Source of the DNA: Trogon surrucura
Taxonomy: Eukaryota; Chordata; Aves; Trogoniformes; Trogonidae
Length of the DNA: 64,000 nt
Direction of reading: 5' to 3'
Assembly: GCA_020746105.1 (NCBI GenBank)
Contig: CM036658.1
Location: 10,710,689-10,774,688, forward strand
Positions 37,280-50,027 of the stretch are shown here, in pieces. The notes beneath the pieces were generated by a model, which was given only the letters and a program-made list of their open reading frames with translations, was not told the DNA's origin and searched no databases. Position 1 is the first letter of the stretch. Each line of letters opens with the position of its first letter. The translations under genes were made by a program, and so were the position numbers.

Positions 37280-40200
37280 GTAAGATGACTTTGCATGCAG
37301 GGGTAGCACCAAGGTCTACATGCGAGTGTCAGCTTCCTCTGCTGCTTTTCACTTCCGTCCCTTTCCTGAGGTCTTCTTTCTTTCTTATCCTCTTGGGTCC
37401 TACCTCCGTACTTTATTTTTAACCATTTTGCTGTTAATACTTACGTTATCCCATTCAAATTTTTTCTCAACCTCTACTTCTGCTTTTGTTTTGTAAAGTT
37501 TTTATATTCTTTGTCCCATTTCCAGATATGCTTTTTTCTGTGTCCCATACCTTGTTTGGATCTCCTCTTTACTCTTTCTTCAGCTTTTCTCATCTCCATC
37601 CCTAATTTTGTCTTGGTCTCCAGTTGTGCCTGTAATTATTTACCCCCGTGCTCACTCTCCTTCCTTTTCTCCATATCATCATCTTCCTCCAGTCCATCTG
37701 TAATTCATTTGTTCTTCATTTCCATTCTGTATTCTAAAGTTGTCTTCCTCATCTGTGTTATCTTCCTTTTCTTCTACATCTCAGTGTTCAGTGTTCTGTA
37801 TCTCCTGTTTCGACCAATATTTTATGCCTACCTTCTCATCTTCCTTTTCTTTCATTGCTCTCATCCCTTTGGCCTTTTTTCTCTTCCTCACGACTTCCCA
37901 CACGTGGCACCCGTAGTTACTCGAATTTGGGACTCTGTACTCTTCTTTACTTTCAGTTCCTCCACAGAAGTACTCAATGAGTATGTTCTCAGCAGAAATG
38001 TTAATACAGTCAGGCCTTTTGAATGGTTATTACTTCTGTGGCATACCTCCCTTGTTTGAAACAAATTTCACCTGCTGTAATTTCTGTTGGATCAGTCATG
38101 ACTTTTACCAGATAAAGACTAGAATTGAGCACATTGACAACAGTGGTGATCCAGTGAGCTGCAGTCCCAGGATACTTGAGGGTGGATGGAAAGAGTAGAA
38201 AGCAGCTGGGATGATGTAAAATGCTGGCACGATTTAAAACAAAACCAATTATTACTACTATTATTCTCATTTTGGGCCTTTATATAGCATCATAAATGCA
38301 CATGCCTGCAGCACTTTGCAGAATATGGAATACAAACAGTAATGGTACTTGAGAGAGTTAAGATGATCATGACCCTGGTTTTTTTTTTTTCGGTATAAAT
38401 CACTTGATAGATGTTTTCTTGTATTTCTTTCTAAATTTGAACATCCAACTTGTTCCACTGTTGATTCACAAAGATATGTCTGCCTGGTTTTTATTTGCGT
38501 GGTCGTGAAGTGAAACCAGGTAAAATGTGGAAATTTTGACTGCTTGTTCATTTACCTGTTTGGACATATTCAGAAGTCAAAGCCCAAACTGAAAGTTGTG
38601 GAGAGGGAACATGTGTGGACTGACACCAAATAAAATATTTGCCTGTACTCTTGCAAAGTGAAACCGCCAAGTTTCACACAACTCTAAGTGGTTGGCATCT
38701 AATTATTGACATTTTGTCAGATTTTCCAAAGCATGGTAGCAGAATTAATTGTGGAGAAAAATATTCACAGTCAACTGAAGGTAGTTTGAAAGCAATCAGG
38801 TAAAGGATTTTTATGTTCTGGAAAAGCATTTGAGTTCTGTACTTCTTGTTGTTGTTTGAATTTTACTTCTTTCTACATTGTTTAAGGGTAAAATTAGATT
38901 AGAGAAGATCTGTGTGAAGGAATTGGTAGAGATAATTATCAGTCTGCTAAAAAGTGATGTACATCATTGCAGATCTGTAAGTCCTTTGACTTATTAATTG
39001 AAATTCACTGTTTAAATAGACCCCAGTTCCCAAGGAGCCCCATTAGTATTTTTTGATTCAGTCAGATTTTTCCTATCTTACTCCCAGCCTGCTGGCTTTC
39101 TCAACATGCATGTGCACAGATCCCGTTCCCTGCTCAGAAAGCTGCAGCTGAAATATAGGCTACTCTATGTATCTCACATAAAATTAGGAACTGTTGTTGA
39201 TGTTGACTGATGTTGTCATGATCCTCAGCTGCACAGTCCTGTCTGCAGTGAAATAGTTAAGCAGCTGTTCTTCCTGAGAGTCTTGCTGTGTCAGGCACAT
39301 AGTTAAAAAAAAAAAATTGCACAGTGCTATTATGTCAAAGTTGTCATAACAAATCTTAAGTTGTTTGTCGTTCTTGATTCAGTCATTGCTTGGGCTCTGT
39401 TACATATGTAAGTTGCTCTGTTTCCAAAAGTCTTGAAAAAACATCATACATACATTGCATATTCCACCCTGTTTCCTCTAGGCCTTGCCCTGCAAAAAAA
39501 GCCAAGCAATATTTCAAACTACATTTTCTCTTTTTAGATGTAAAAATCCACTGAAACTGGAACCTACAAATGTTTCACTGTAAATTTCAATATTTTTTTC
39601 ATTTAAATATAAGAAAATTTCAGAGAAAACGTGGTGTGAATGTCTTAGATTTACTTTCATTTCAAAGCCTTGCAGACTTTGCATTAGAATTACTAGCCTG
39701 CCTACCTTGGAAAGCAGGCTCTAAGTCCCTTAATATGCAACTTAGATTCCTCTTCAGTTTTTCTCTTCAATGTGAAATGCAGCATCTCTCTCTAACCACA
39801 AAACTTGTGTTTCTGTGCTTTAGATCGTAGCTTTTTAGTGCATTTCTTTATTCACCAAGGAAAGTAGCTGTAGTCTGACACACAAGAGTAATTTTGCCAC
39901 ACAGGAGGAAGGGTGAAGAAGTGTAAAAAGCCAATAGAAAAAGTTTGGCCGTCATGTGCAGGGGACGGTCATGTGTGGCAGTACAGATATGTGGCTGATG
40001 CTCTAGTTTTGTGAAAAGATACTAGATCTTCAATAAAATGAAAAAATGAAAAAAAGGCCTTGCATGAAATTGCTGTGCCATCCCAGTTAGGATATTGATG
40101 TTGGTTCCAGCTTCTCAAGGCATGGAGAGACCTGACAGGCCAGTGACACCCAAGAAGTTGAGAAAAGTGTTTGTATAGAAGTCTTAACTGCTCCTTCTAC

Positions 40201-42044
40201 AGGCAGAAAGACAGAAGAATATTGTTACAGATGTTAGGTGCCTTATGACCTTGAAGGAGGGTTTACATGTTTTTTGAGTAGTTCACTGGTTGCAGTTGGG
40301 TAAAACAGTTCAACTTTAAAAATTCCCTTAGTTTCTTATTTCATGGTTCTTGAGAGCCTCAGTAGTGTACTTTTTCTAGAGCTGTTCCTCAAAAGCCAGT
40401 GCAGAGGGGTGATATAACAGGGTTCATAACATACCAAGTTAATTATGTGAATATACAAGTGAAGAAAGAGCTTTGCTCCCAGATAATTAGTAACCAAATT
40501 CTGTCTGCTGGCATTGGTTTCATTTGACAACGTATCTTGACAAATGAACGAAACATAACTCAGTGGATATTTTCTAATCAAACTAAAGACTGGAGATATG
40601 CATGGACTGTCTAGAAGCTCCGTCACTGTCACCTTGGTGTAATCTCAGAGCTCACAGCCCTATCCAACTCCTTGGTAACATGTGGATTCTTATATGCTTT
40701 TGTCGTTCAGTGGGATTCTGCAGTGGTTCTGTGGGAAGATTAGTAAGGAGAGGTTTCCAAGAACTCTCCTTCTGCTGACTGCCTACTTGTTGTTCATTGT
40801 TAACCAAATACCAGGATGTCAGCAGTCCTGTTGATACCAGTGAGACTGCTCTTCTGAAAGTCGCGAATTGTGCAGAGCTGGACCATTAATTATTTAAATA
40901 GTTGTTTCTAGTGCTTGCTTGAGTTTAGCTGTGATATTTGAAATAAGAAAAAAACCCCAACTGTGTCAAATACTGTTGAACAGTTTCATTTTTAACTGGT
41001 AGTATATATAACTTAAAACTCTTCTTTTACAACATGCTGTAAGAAGAACTTACTGTGAACTTAGAATTAAGAAATCTAGCTACTGGTTCTTTACCAACAA
41101 TCGATTCTGCTGCTAGCATGGAAATTGAAATAATCTCACTGCATTTCCCCAAAGAGAGCTGTAAACATGGCAAATGTGTGCTTTTTCCTTCACTCCCTTC
41201 ATTGCAGAGTGAGGAGCATTTAATGTCACTTTTTCTCAGCACTGAATTGCTTGGGTAGTACTATATGGCTATGTGGTGACAGGCAGGGCTTTTACTGATG
41301 TTTCTTTTCTTCTTTTTAACTGAAGCAGTCTACCATAAATAAAGAACAGCTAGGTAGAGAAAAGATTTGAATGTCTTCTTATATCTAAGGTAATGGAATG
41401 TGTTTAGACTGTTAGGAAGTGCAAACAGGAGCAAATGTATACACAGAGGGTGGACAGGAGAAGGCAGCTCCTTTCAGCTGTGCTGTTTATCGCAGCACTT
41501 AGCATGCTGTTTTCTAATAGAGTATGTGTGGAGCAGAAAGCATTGCTAGCTGAGTTAATTTACTGGAGAGAAGCTTTGAAATTCATCTGTGTAGTTCCAT
41601 ATTTTCCCCAGATCTTAAGAATGTGACATGGTCAATAACATATTTATAGTTCTTTAAGTCCCTGCAGAGTCAGTGCCAAATACTATTTGCAATGAGCCTT
41701 AATGTGTATTTTCCCAGTGACCTGAATGGGAATAAGTCTTAGCACACCTTCAAACCAATCCAGGGAAGAACTCTCTCTAGAGAAGTGCATGGTGCTTTTA
41801 TTAGGCCTCATTGCCATTAGCAATCAGTTAGCAATCATTAGCTGATCAGTAGTTCGTAGACAAGTAGTAACAGATTTACTCCAGCTGTTATATGTATATT
41901 TAAAGAGCACTATCCAGAGCAGTTCTGCCAGAATCAGGAGAAGAATGGAATGAGTAGTTCTGCGTCATGCAGAGATGTGCCAGATGCCGTTGAACAACAA
42001 CATTTTAACAAGTAATTCTGATGGTAATGTCCTACACATCTCAC
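37280..42044 (+). other. ADAMTS19: ADAMTS19 intron 2, first part
   Basis: Begins with donor GTAAGA. The first 600 bp (37300-37900) are pyrimidine-rich on the + strand, mostly T and C with CTTC-type words, so the open frame at 37511-38059 is Phe/Leu/Ser-rich and not convincing as protein. No exon 3 sequence (which should continue with a Met-Gly-Phe-Ile-type block after the CGGL) was found. No repeats are recognised up to the CR1. Confidence 0.7.
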
Positions 42045-43650
42045 GAGTTGAAGAACCACAAGACAGGGACAGGGGGGGAACAAAGTCCCTCCCACTCTAA
42101 GTGAAGACAAGGTTTGTGACCACCTGAGGATGAGGAACCTGAACATACCCAAGTCTATGGGATCTGATGAGATGCATCCCAGAGTCCTGAGGGAGTTGGC
42201 TGATGTAGTTGCCAAGCCACTCTTCATAATATCTGAAGGGTCATGGCAGTCAGGTAAAGTCCCTGATGACTGGAAGAAGGGAAACATTATACCCATTTTT
42301 AAACAGGGTAGAAAGGAGGACCCTGGGAACTACCAACCTGTCAGTCTCTTCTCTGTGCCTGGGAAGCTCGTGGAACAGATCTTTCTAGAAGCTCTGCTAT
42401 GGCACATGGAGGACAGCCAGCATGGCTTCACTAGGGGCAAGTCCTACCTGACCAACCTAGTGTCTTTCTACAGTAGAGTGACTACATCTATGGACAAGGG
42501 AAGAGCAATGGATGTCATCTCTCTGGACTTCTGCAAGACCTTTGACACAGTCCCCCACAACATCCTTTTTTCTAAGTTGGAGAAGTGCAGATTTGATGGA
42601 TAGACTGTTCAGGGAATAAGAAATCGGTTGGATGGTCACACCCAGCAGGTAGTGGTTGATGGCTTGATGTCCAGATGGGGATGGATGACAAGTGGTTTGG
42701 CTTGGGGGACCAGGGCTTTTCAATATCTTCATCAGTGATAGAGACAGTGAGATTGAGTGCTCCCTAAGCAAGTTTGCAGATGATACCAAGCTGAGCGGTG
42801 TAGTCAACATGCCAGAGGGATGGGAAGTCCTCCAGAAGCACTTGGACAAACTGGAGAAGTGGGTCCATGTGAACCTCATGAAGTTCCATAAGGCCAAATA
42901 CAAGGTCCTGCAGCTGAGTCAGGACAGTCGTCATTATCAATACAATCTGGGGAGTGATGTGCTAAAGTCTAGCCCTGAGGAAAAGGGCTTGGGGCTACTT
43001 CTGGATGAAAAGCTAGACATCCTGAGCTGCATCAGAAGTGTGGGCAGCAGATTGAGAGAGGTGATTCTGTCCCTCTACTCTGCTCTAGTGAGATCTGACC
43101 TGGAGTACTGCATCCAGCTGTGGAGCTCTCAGCACAAGAAGGACATGGACCTGTCGGATTGGGTCCGGAGGAGGACCACAAAAATGATCAGAGGGATGGA
43201 GCACGTCTACTATGAGGACAAGGCTGACAGAACTGGGGCAGTTCAGCTTGAGGAAGAGAAGGCTCCAGGGAGACCTTATAGCAGCCTTCCCATACCTGAA
43301 GGGGACCTACAGGAAAGCTGGGGAGAGACTGTTCACAAGCGCATGTAGCAGTAGGATGGGGGGCAATAGTTTTAAACTGTAGCAAAGTAAGTTTAGATTA
43401 GACATTAGGAAGAAATTCTTTCCTATGGGGGTGGTGAAACACTGGAACAGGTTACCTAGAGAGGTCGTGGAGGCTCCATCCCTGGAGACATTCAAGGTCA
43501 GGCTTGATGGGGCTCTGAGCAACCTGATCCAGTTAAAGATGTCCCTGCTCACTGCAGGGGGGTTGGACTAGGTGACCTTTAAAAGTCCCTTCTGACCCAA
43601 CGCATTCTATGGTTCTATGATTCTATGGTTCTATGATTCTATGATTCTAC
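42045..43650 (+). mobile_element. CR1 LINE, 5'-truncated, dead reverse transcriptase
   Basis: Sense-strand CR1 with the 3' part of ORF2. 42130-42603 encodes reverse transcriptase blocks [40 protein letters not shown] and [18 protein letters not shown], then hits a stop (TAG at 42601). After a frameshift, 42692-43348 continues with the catalytic motif FADDTKL (around 42776), WVHVNLMKFHKAKYKVLQL and later CR1 blocks. The C-terminal region ([29 protein letters not shown]) is in yet another stretch after the stop at 43348. The element ends in octamer repeats of ATTCTATG/GTTCTATG at 43604-43650, the standard CR1 3' end. The left edge is approximate. Full CR1s are about 4.5 kb, so more than half is missing. 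It cannot move on its own. Confidence 0.93.
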
Positions 43651-46600
43651 TTTTACAATAAAACTGAAATAAATCAGGATGTGAAAAAACCTGTGTGCTT
43701 TCCTTGACTAATGGAATGCTTGTAGGATGCTTCAGTAAGATTTAAAAAAAAACCCCAACCCTAAACCACCTTTACAGTAAGTATGTGATTTTTTATTTCT
43801 GACATAAACTTTGTTTTGAAGATTAACCATATTATCTAATAGTAAGGAAACAACACATGATGGGTTGAAACTAAGATATTTTAGGATATTCTAAATTGAC
43901 ATGACCCTTAAATTCAAGACATATAATAGAGCTGCTATAAAACTTGATTTCTTTGATTTTGTACCTATCCATCAAGGGTAGTCTGACTTTATAATTTGTC
44001 TTAGAATAAGCAGAATGAAATTGTAGTAGAACAAAGTAGAATAAAAGTAATAAAATATTTTACGTATTCTTAAAATTCTGCACAGTCACTTTTGAGCATA
44101 GGATTTAGGCTGAGAAAAGGCTAAATCCTTGTTTTGACATCTTTGTACCTAGAGAAGGATTTTAACCACAGTGTTTCAGCACTTGTAGATAGGAAAACTC
44201 CCAGTAAATACAGTTCTTAGTTACATTTCTTAGTGATTCCTGCAATGAGAGAGTGTGGTGTCTGACATGGAAAATATACTTGAATCTTTGGACAGCATGG
44301 ACCGTTTTGGAGAGCTGTACTGAGCTGCTGCCTTTCGATTGTACAGCTTCTCTCAGTGGCAGTGCAATACTTAACCTGCTGCAGCTCCTTTCCTGGCGCA
44401 GGCTCAGACTGGCTGGGAATGCATAGATGTCTATGTTGGGTGTGAATGGTGAGCCTGACATTCTCTGTGCAGTGTGCATGCAAGGTAAATCCTTGCTTTT
44501 GTGAGCATCCATGCTTTTGTGGGGCTCTTCGAGCAGGCAGTCAAGAGCAACTCATGAGCTTCATTAATTTGCCTTGGGAAGCTGCGCTGTTACAGGTTGT
44601 GAGCTCCTGTTATAAGGCTCTGAGACTTCTTAGTAGACTTCTTGCTTCAATCAATGTGGAGAGCGACTACCCCATTACACGTCCAATCCTGAAATGGGTT
44701 AAATACCAAGCTTTTTTTCAAAAAAAAACCCAGTACCCCTGCCTCCCCAGTTCAGTGATGTTGCAGTTACACGTTGGTATTGACTAACTTACACACCAGA
44801 TGCTTTAGCAAAAGTAACTGGAGACAATTACAGCTTCTTTTTTGCTGAGGGTGTTAGAAAACAGAGATCACCAACCATTTTTCATAAAAGAGCAAAGAAA
44901 AAACTTTGTTAGCAATTTTTGTGGTCCATTTGATACATACAGGCTGAAGTTTGACGTTGCAGAAGGAGGATTATAAAATTAAATAGGATTATCCTTAAAG
45001 GCTGCCAGGATGAAATGAAGTACATATCCCCTCCTTCTATACACTCATCTTCCTAGGGTCCTTAAGTGAAAGAGAGGACGAAGACAAGCAGTAAAATATG
45101 TGTTTAGATTCTAGTTAAAAAACTAGGGCTAACTCAAGACAGAAAGATGTGAGAAATCACAGGTGGGTTTTTTAGAGGTTTCTCAGTTACCTCTTTAGGA
45201 TGCTAAACTATTTCTTAACATGCAGTCTTCCTGCTGTTGCATTGCAAGTTTGTTAAAAAAAGTCTGAGAAAGACAAAAATGTCAGTGAGAGTACTCTGAG
45301 TATCCCTTGCTGAGAGGTCATAGGTTCACCAAGTTTTGCATTGTTGACTTTTATTTATGCCTTATTTGTGTTTTAAATATCTTTAAGTGGGCAGTGTAAA
45401 ATTTTTTCATCAGTAAAGTGGTTGAGGTGGAGCATGAGTGGAAATGTCAGTCCTGAAGAGGAAGCAGCTTTGTTCTCTTGTGCAAGTGGGTTTCTTTGTA
45501 GAAAAATCAGAAGCACTCCTGTGAAAATAAAGTGTTGGACTAAAATTTGGGCTTCCCAACTCTGCATAAAGTAGAAAAAACAATGAAATGTGCTGGTACT
45601 CCTGGAAGATAACCCATACTTTGAATGTACATGTTGAATCTGAGCCACGTTGCTTCTCCTGGATTTACAAGGAAGTGGAACATGGGGAGAGCGGAGGGCA
45701 GTGAGGCTTTGAGGAAGTCTGGTCTCCAACAGGACAAAAGAAGTTGTTTATGTGAGGATACTTTGGCATGCTTAGGCACAGACATGCCTTCCTCAAGGAT
45801 GTTAGTCTCTCTGTTACATTAAAATCTTTTCATTATAATCTCGCCTTGAACATGTAATGAAGCGCAACTGAAAACGCAGTATAGAAGCCAGAGAAAATCA
45901 AAATCAAGTGTCTATGGCCAGCTGGAATAACCAGCATATATGTACAAGCAAAACACTATTAACAAACATTGCTTTATCCTACCTGAAGAGGAAGTTAATT
46001 ACAAACAGACCTACTAAATAAGGATTTGTTGGTTTTTTTTCATAAAGAAAAGGAGTACTGGAGGTGATATCCCTTTAGATGCTTGATTAGTGTCCTTAAG
46101 AACCATAAATCAACAAAGATCTGTGTAATGCTAAGGGACTAAAACCTCTTTGTTTCTATTTTTTGAGCTCTGATGCTGCAATCTGTTGCTATTCATCTTT
46201 GCCTTGCTGGATGAAACATCATGTGGTTGGATTTTTGTTTAGTGTATCTGAGAACTCTTGCTAACTCTTTTAACAGTGAAATGGTAGTGTTAATGTAAAG
46301 CTGAAAGGTTTAGAAAATAAGTCTTTATTTAGGCCAAGACTACATTTGAACTACAGTGATCTCTTGTTTCCTTTAATATTGAACACTGTGGCGTGGTTTT
46401 GCAAGATGTTGGGCCAAGATGCCTCAGACCATGTGGTAATGATTCCTTTCGCCTTCTAAGAGCTATCCTATAATCATGTAATCACTCCATTCTGAGACAG
46501 GTTTGATTTGTGATTCCAGTCCTGCTTATAATAGCCTGGTGTTCTCTTAAAGTGCTTAGTTGCAGTACAAATATTTCCTTTGCAATATATTTCCAAGCCA

Positions 46601-48172
46601 TAATTAGAAATGAGAATATGCTATCTCCTGAGTAGCCTTATTAAAAAAATTTGGTGTTGTGCCTCACTGGAGATCACTACCCATTTTAATTATTAAGTAT
46701 GAAATAATAATATAAATTAATATAAATCAATAAAAACAATGCAAAGTAATACAAAATGTTATTTTGCAGGATACAGAAGTGAGATGGTAAATCAGAAAAA
46801 CTGAGTGAGTCCATTAATGAGTTGATTTTTTGCGTTAATTGAATTAGTAAACTTTTGACCCCCTAATTTGAAGGTAACAGCTTTAAAAAGAAAAGACAGA
46901 GCAGTGAGCCTCTCCCACCTACAACTGTTAAGCTTAGTTAAATTACCATTTTCTCCAAGTCTTAAATCCCTGACTTTTGTGTGCCAGTTGTTTCTTCTGT
47001 AACAAATGAACCAGTATTTTTAAAATGGATAATTTTCCCTGTGTTGCAACCCATGTAATTTTATTTTAAAATCACCATTCTTTGTCTTTCTTTTTGGAAA
47101 GATTTCTTGGACCTGCAAGAATGGAGATTCCATTTGCTAATTAGTGATCGAGTGTGACAGGGGAAGAAATAGGAACATCTATAATTTGTAAGATGTAGTG
47201 CTAAAAAATAGAGGACCTGGAAACTGTGGAGGAAGCAATAGAAAGCATCGGGTGTGAGAGTCGTGTAGGGTTGATGGTAGGTGAGATGTTCAAGGACAAA
47301 TCCATGAAAATTTATGGTCACGTAGAAGTAGGTTGCAAATGGTGCACATTTCTCGTGTAATAGAGCTACCAGGGTTGAAGGAGATGAGTCAAAACCATTT
47401 GGGTTTGGGGGAGAATGACATGTTTGCGGAAGTTCTTCTGTAGAGCATGTGCAATGTTTAGCAGAAGCAGCAATGTAATGGAAATAGTGTAAAATAGTAT
47501 GTGTGTGTTATATTGCATATCTAGATGGTAGTTGATCAAACTCTTATAAACCAATAGCCCAAACTCTGTATTAGATTTGAAGTCAGATGCACATCTGATG
47601 TGCATTAGCAGTTCAGTTAACCTTTTGTTGTTACCCTGTCATTGCCTGGACAAACTGGTTTTCTTAGTTAATTCTATTTCTTCTAAAAATGACATAAATA
47701 AACAAAAAAGTATTATTTGGAAGGGAAAGAATGATTCAGAACATTTATAGTGTTAGTTGTAGAACAATGTATTTAGAATGATAAATCACAGTAGTTGCTA
47801 ATAATACATGCATCTGCATGTAGGTGAATAGAATTCAAATTTGTTTGGAAGCCTGTGCCGTGAATGTTTTTCTTGGGTCTACCAGTATTTCAGTCAGAAT
47901 TATTTTCTGAATGAGTTTGGCATCCAAAAATGTAGAAATATGCCCAAAATTGACTTGTGAAGTGATTTAGTTTCTGTATGATTATCCTCCAAAAATTACA
48001 TATGCTTGTTCTATGCTCTCAGCTGTGCTACCTTGAGTTCTCATTAGATGTCAGAAGTTTAAATGGGTCAAGTCAGGTCAACCTTATTTAGATAGCAGTA
48101 TGTTAAGGAAAATACAGATATTTCTGCATGTGATGTTAATTCAGCTGAGGACAACTTTTTATGATCCAGCAT
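43651..48172 (+). other. ADAMTS19: ADAMTS19 intron 2, non-coding stretch
   Basis: About 4.5 kb of AT-rich intronic sequence with no exon, RNA gene or repeat that I can recognise. Open frames on either strand (for example 44162-44512 and 45373-45729 on the minus strand) have no known domain. Confidence 0.5.
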
Positions 48173-48177
48173 GGAGT

Positions 48178-48957
48178 TGTCGTGGGTTAGGGCTGGGCCG
48201 GCCACTAACATGGACAGATGCTCTCTAAGCCCCTCTTCCCTCCCCAAATGGGAAGGAAAAGGGAATGAGGCAGAGAGACTGACGCGTGAGAGAAGAAAAA
48301 CCAGAACAGCTTTAATGAAAATAATGGAAATAATAGTGGAAAGATAAAAGTAAAGAACTATATACAACTATAGATAGTAGCCCGATATCAAACCAGTCTC
48401 CCTCCCCCGATAGAAATCCCCACGGGTGCTGCAGAGCAGGAGGCACTGGGGCAGCCCCAGGCTCAGCGGCGGCAGGAGCTGGATACAGGGAGCTGGATTC
48501 GGGAACTCAGGATCCGGATCAAAATCAGGAGGTCAGATGGAGTCCTCTCTGGACACCGGCCGTTGCAGAAAAGGGCGAAACTCTCGTGATCACCTAATTT
48601 TTACTAAATATGACGTATATGGGATGGAATACTCTTGTTGGTCACCTGTCCTGTCTATTACCCCCCAGAGGTGCAACCTTTTACTTCCTTGTGCCCCCTC
48701 TCACTACCCGGCACCCCCAGCGTGGCACACAAGAGCCAGCAGTGGCCTTGGTCACTATAGGAATAAGTGTAAGCAAGAGCCTTTCTACATCCCAGTCCCA
48801 GGCAGTGACTGCAAACATCAGGTGTTATCACTGCCAGTAGCACACACTGTCTGCAGAAGCATGCTGCTGACTTCAGAATGTGCAGCCTTTTAGAAGAGAC
48901 TAAACTGGAAGGTAAAAATCACTGAACAGAACTGGGTTTTTAGCTAAACCCAGGACA
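48178..48957. mobile_element. Complete solo LTR, ERVL-like, with target-site duplication
   Basis: A 780-bp element with inverted ends TGTCGTGGGTTAG and CTAAACCCAGGACA (the reverse complement of the right end is TGTCCTGGGTTTAG). It is flanked by the identical 5-bp duplication GGAGT at 48173-48177 and 48958-48962. A 5-bp duplication fits avian ERVL-type integration. Family landmarks include CAGAACAGCTTTAATGAAAA and ATGACGTATATGGGATGGAA, followed by TTGGTCACCTGTCCTGTC. There is no internal retroviral region, so it is a solo LTR left by recombination. It is more GC-rich than its surroundings. The open frame at 48426-48893 is a by-product of that and resembles no protein I know. Confidence 0.9.
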
Positions 48958-49493
48958 GGAGTATATGTCCATTACATCCTTCTGAGTTTGAGGTGATGCT
49001 GGCTGGGAGAGGTGCCCAACTAATGGCTAGAGCTGTTAACAGTAATGCCTCTTCTATATATATCTATATGCATCTTCTGTATATAATGTTAAACTGTGCT
49101 TCAGATATGCTTAAACTTCTCTTTTGGTCAGTGAGAACACTGGTTAAACTGAGAATCAGATTATAACCTGGAAAACTCAGGTATAACTCTGCTTCAAGGA
49201 ATCTTGTGTGAAATGCTTTGCTTTCTTCTGAAGATGGGAGACAGGAAGAAAAAAAGGGACATGATAAGGGACAAAAAAAAGCTGAGTAACTGTTATTTTG
49301 TGATACATCAGTGGGTGCAAGCTGAGATCTTATTCTTGTTATGTACTGGGAACATAAACCTGGGTTTGTACACGTATTCTCAGAATTTATTATTTAATTC
49401 GAGTGTTGCTTAATTTGCTTACTTTCTAAGCATAAAGCTGCCTGGATCTATGCTTCTGTCATAAGCTCTGCGTGAAAGTATTTATCATAGAAT

Positions 49494-50027
49494 CATAGAA
49501 TCATAGACTGGCCTAGGCTGGAAGGGACCTTAGAGATCATCTAATCCAACCTCCCTGTCATGGGCAGGGACACCTCTCAACTAGATCAGGCTACTCAAGG
49601 CTCTGTCCAACCTGGCCTTGAACACCTCCAGGGAGGGAGCAGCCACAGCATCTCTCGACAATTTATTCCAAAGTCTTGCCACCCTCGTACTGAAGAATTT
49701 CTTCCTAAGATCTAATCTAAATCTATTCTCCTTCAACTTAAACCCATTTCCCCTTGTCCTAACAGTGGATGCTCTTGTAAAAAGTCCCTCCCCAGCCTTC
49801 CTGTAGGATCCCTTCAGGTATTGGAAGGCAGCTGTTAGGTACCCCCGAAGTCTTCTCTTTTCGAGACTGAACAATCTCAGCTCCCGCAGCCTGTCCTCGT
49901 AGCAGAGGTGCTCCAGCCCCTGGATCATCTTTGTGGCCTCCTCTGAACGCGCGCCAACAGTTCTATATCCCTCTGGACGAACTGGACACAGTATTTGAGG
50001 TGGGGTCTCACAGGAGCAGAGTAATTT
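49494..50027 (-). mobile_element. CR1 retroposon 3' fragment, antisense
   Basis: The + strand begins with the reversed CR1 tail TCATAGAATCATAGAATCAT, then the standard CTGGAAGGGACCTTAGAGATC and CTAATCCAACCTCCC, and runs into the reversed end of ORF2. On the minus strand 49928-49581 is still open for 115 codons, with CR1 C-terminal blocks (MIQGLEHLCYEDRLRELRLF, WNKLSRDAVAAPSLEVFKAR). About 530 bp long and 5'-truncated. It is opposite in direction to ADAMTS19 transcription. Confidence 0.9.

Noticed and set aside
37511..38059. 182-codon + frame as a membrane protein
   Set aside because: Hydrophobicity comes from T/C-rich DNA; no conserved motif, no splice context, and it lies directly inside intron 2.
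48426..48893. 155-codon + frame
   Set aside because: Lies entirely inside the solo LTR, whose ends and duplication are clear.
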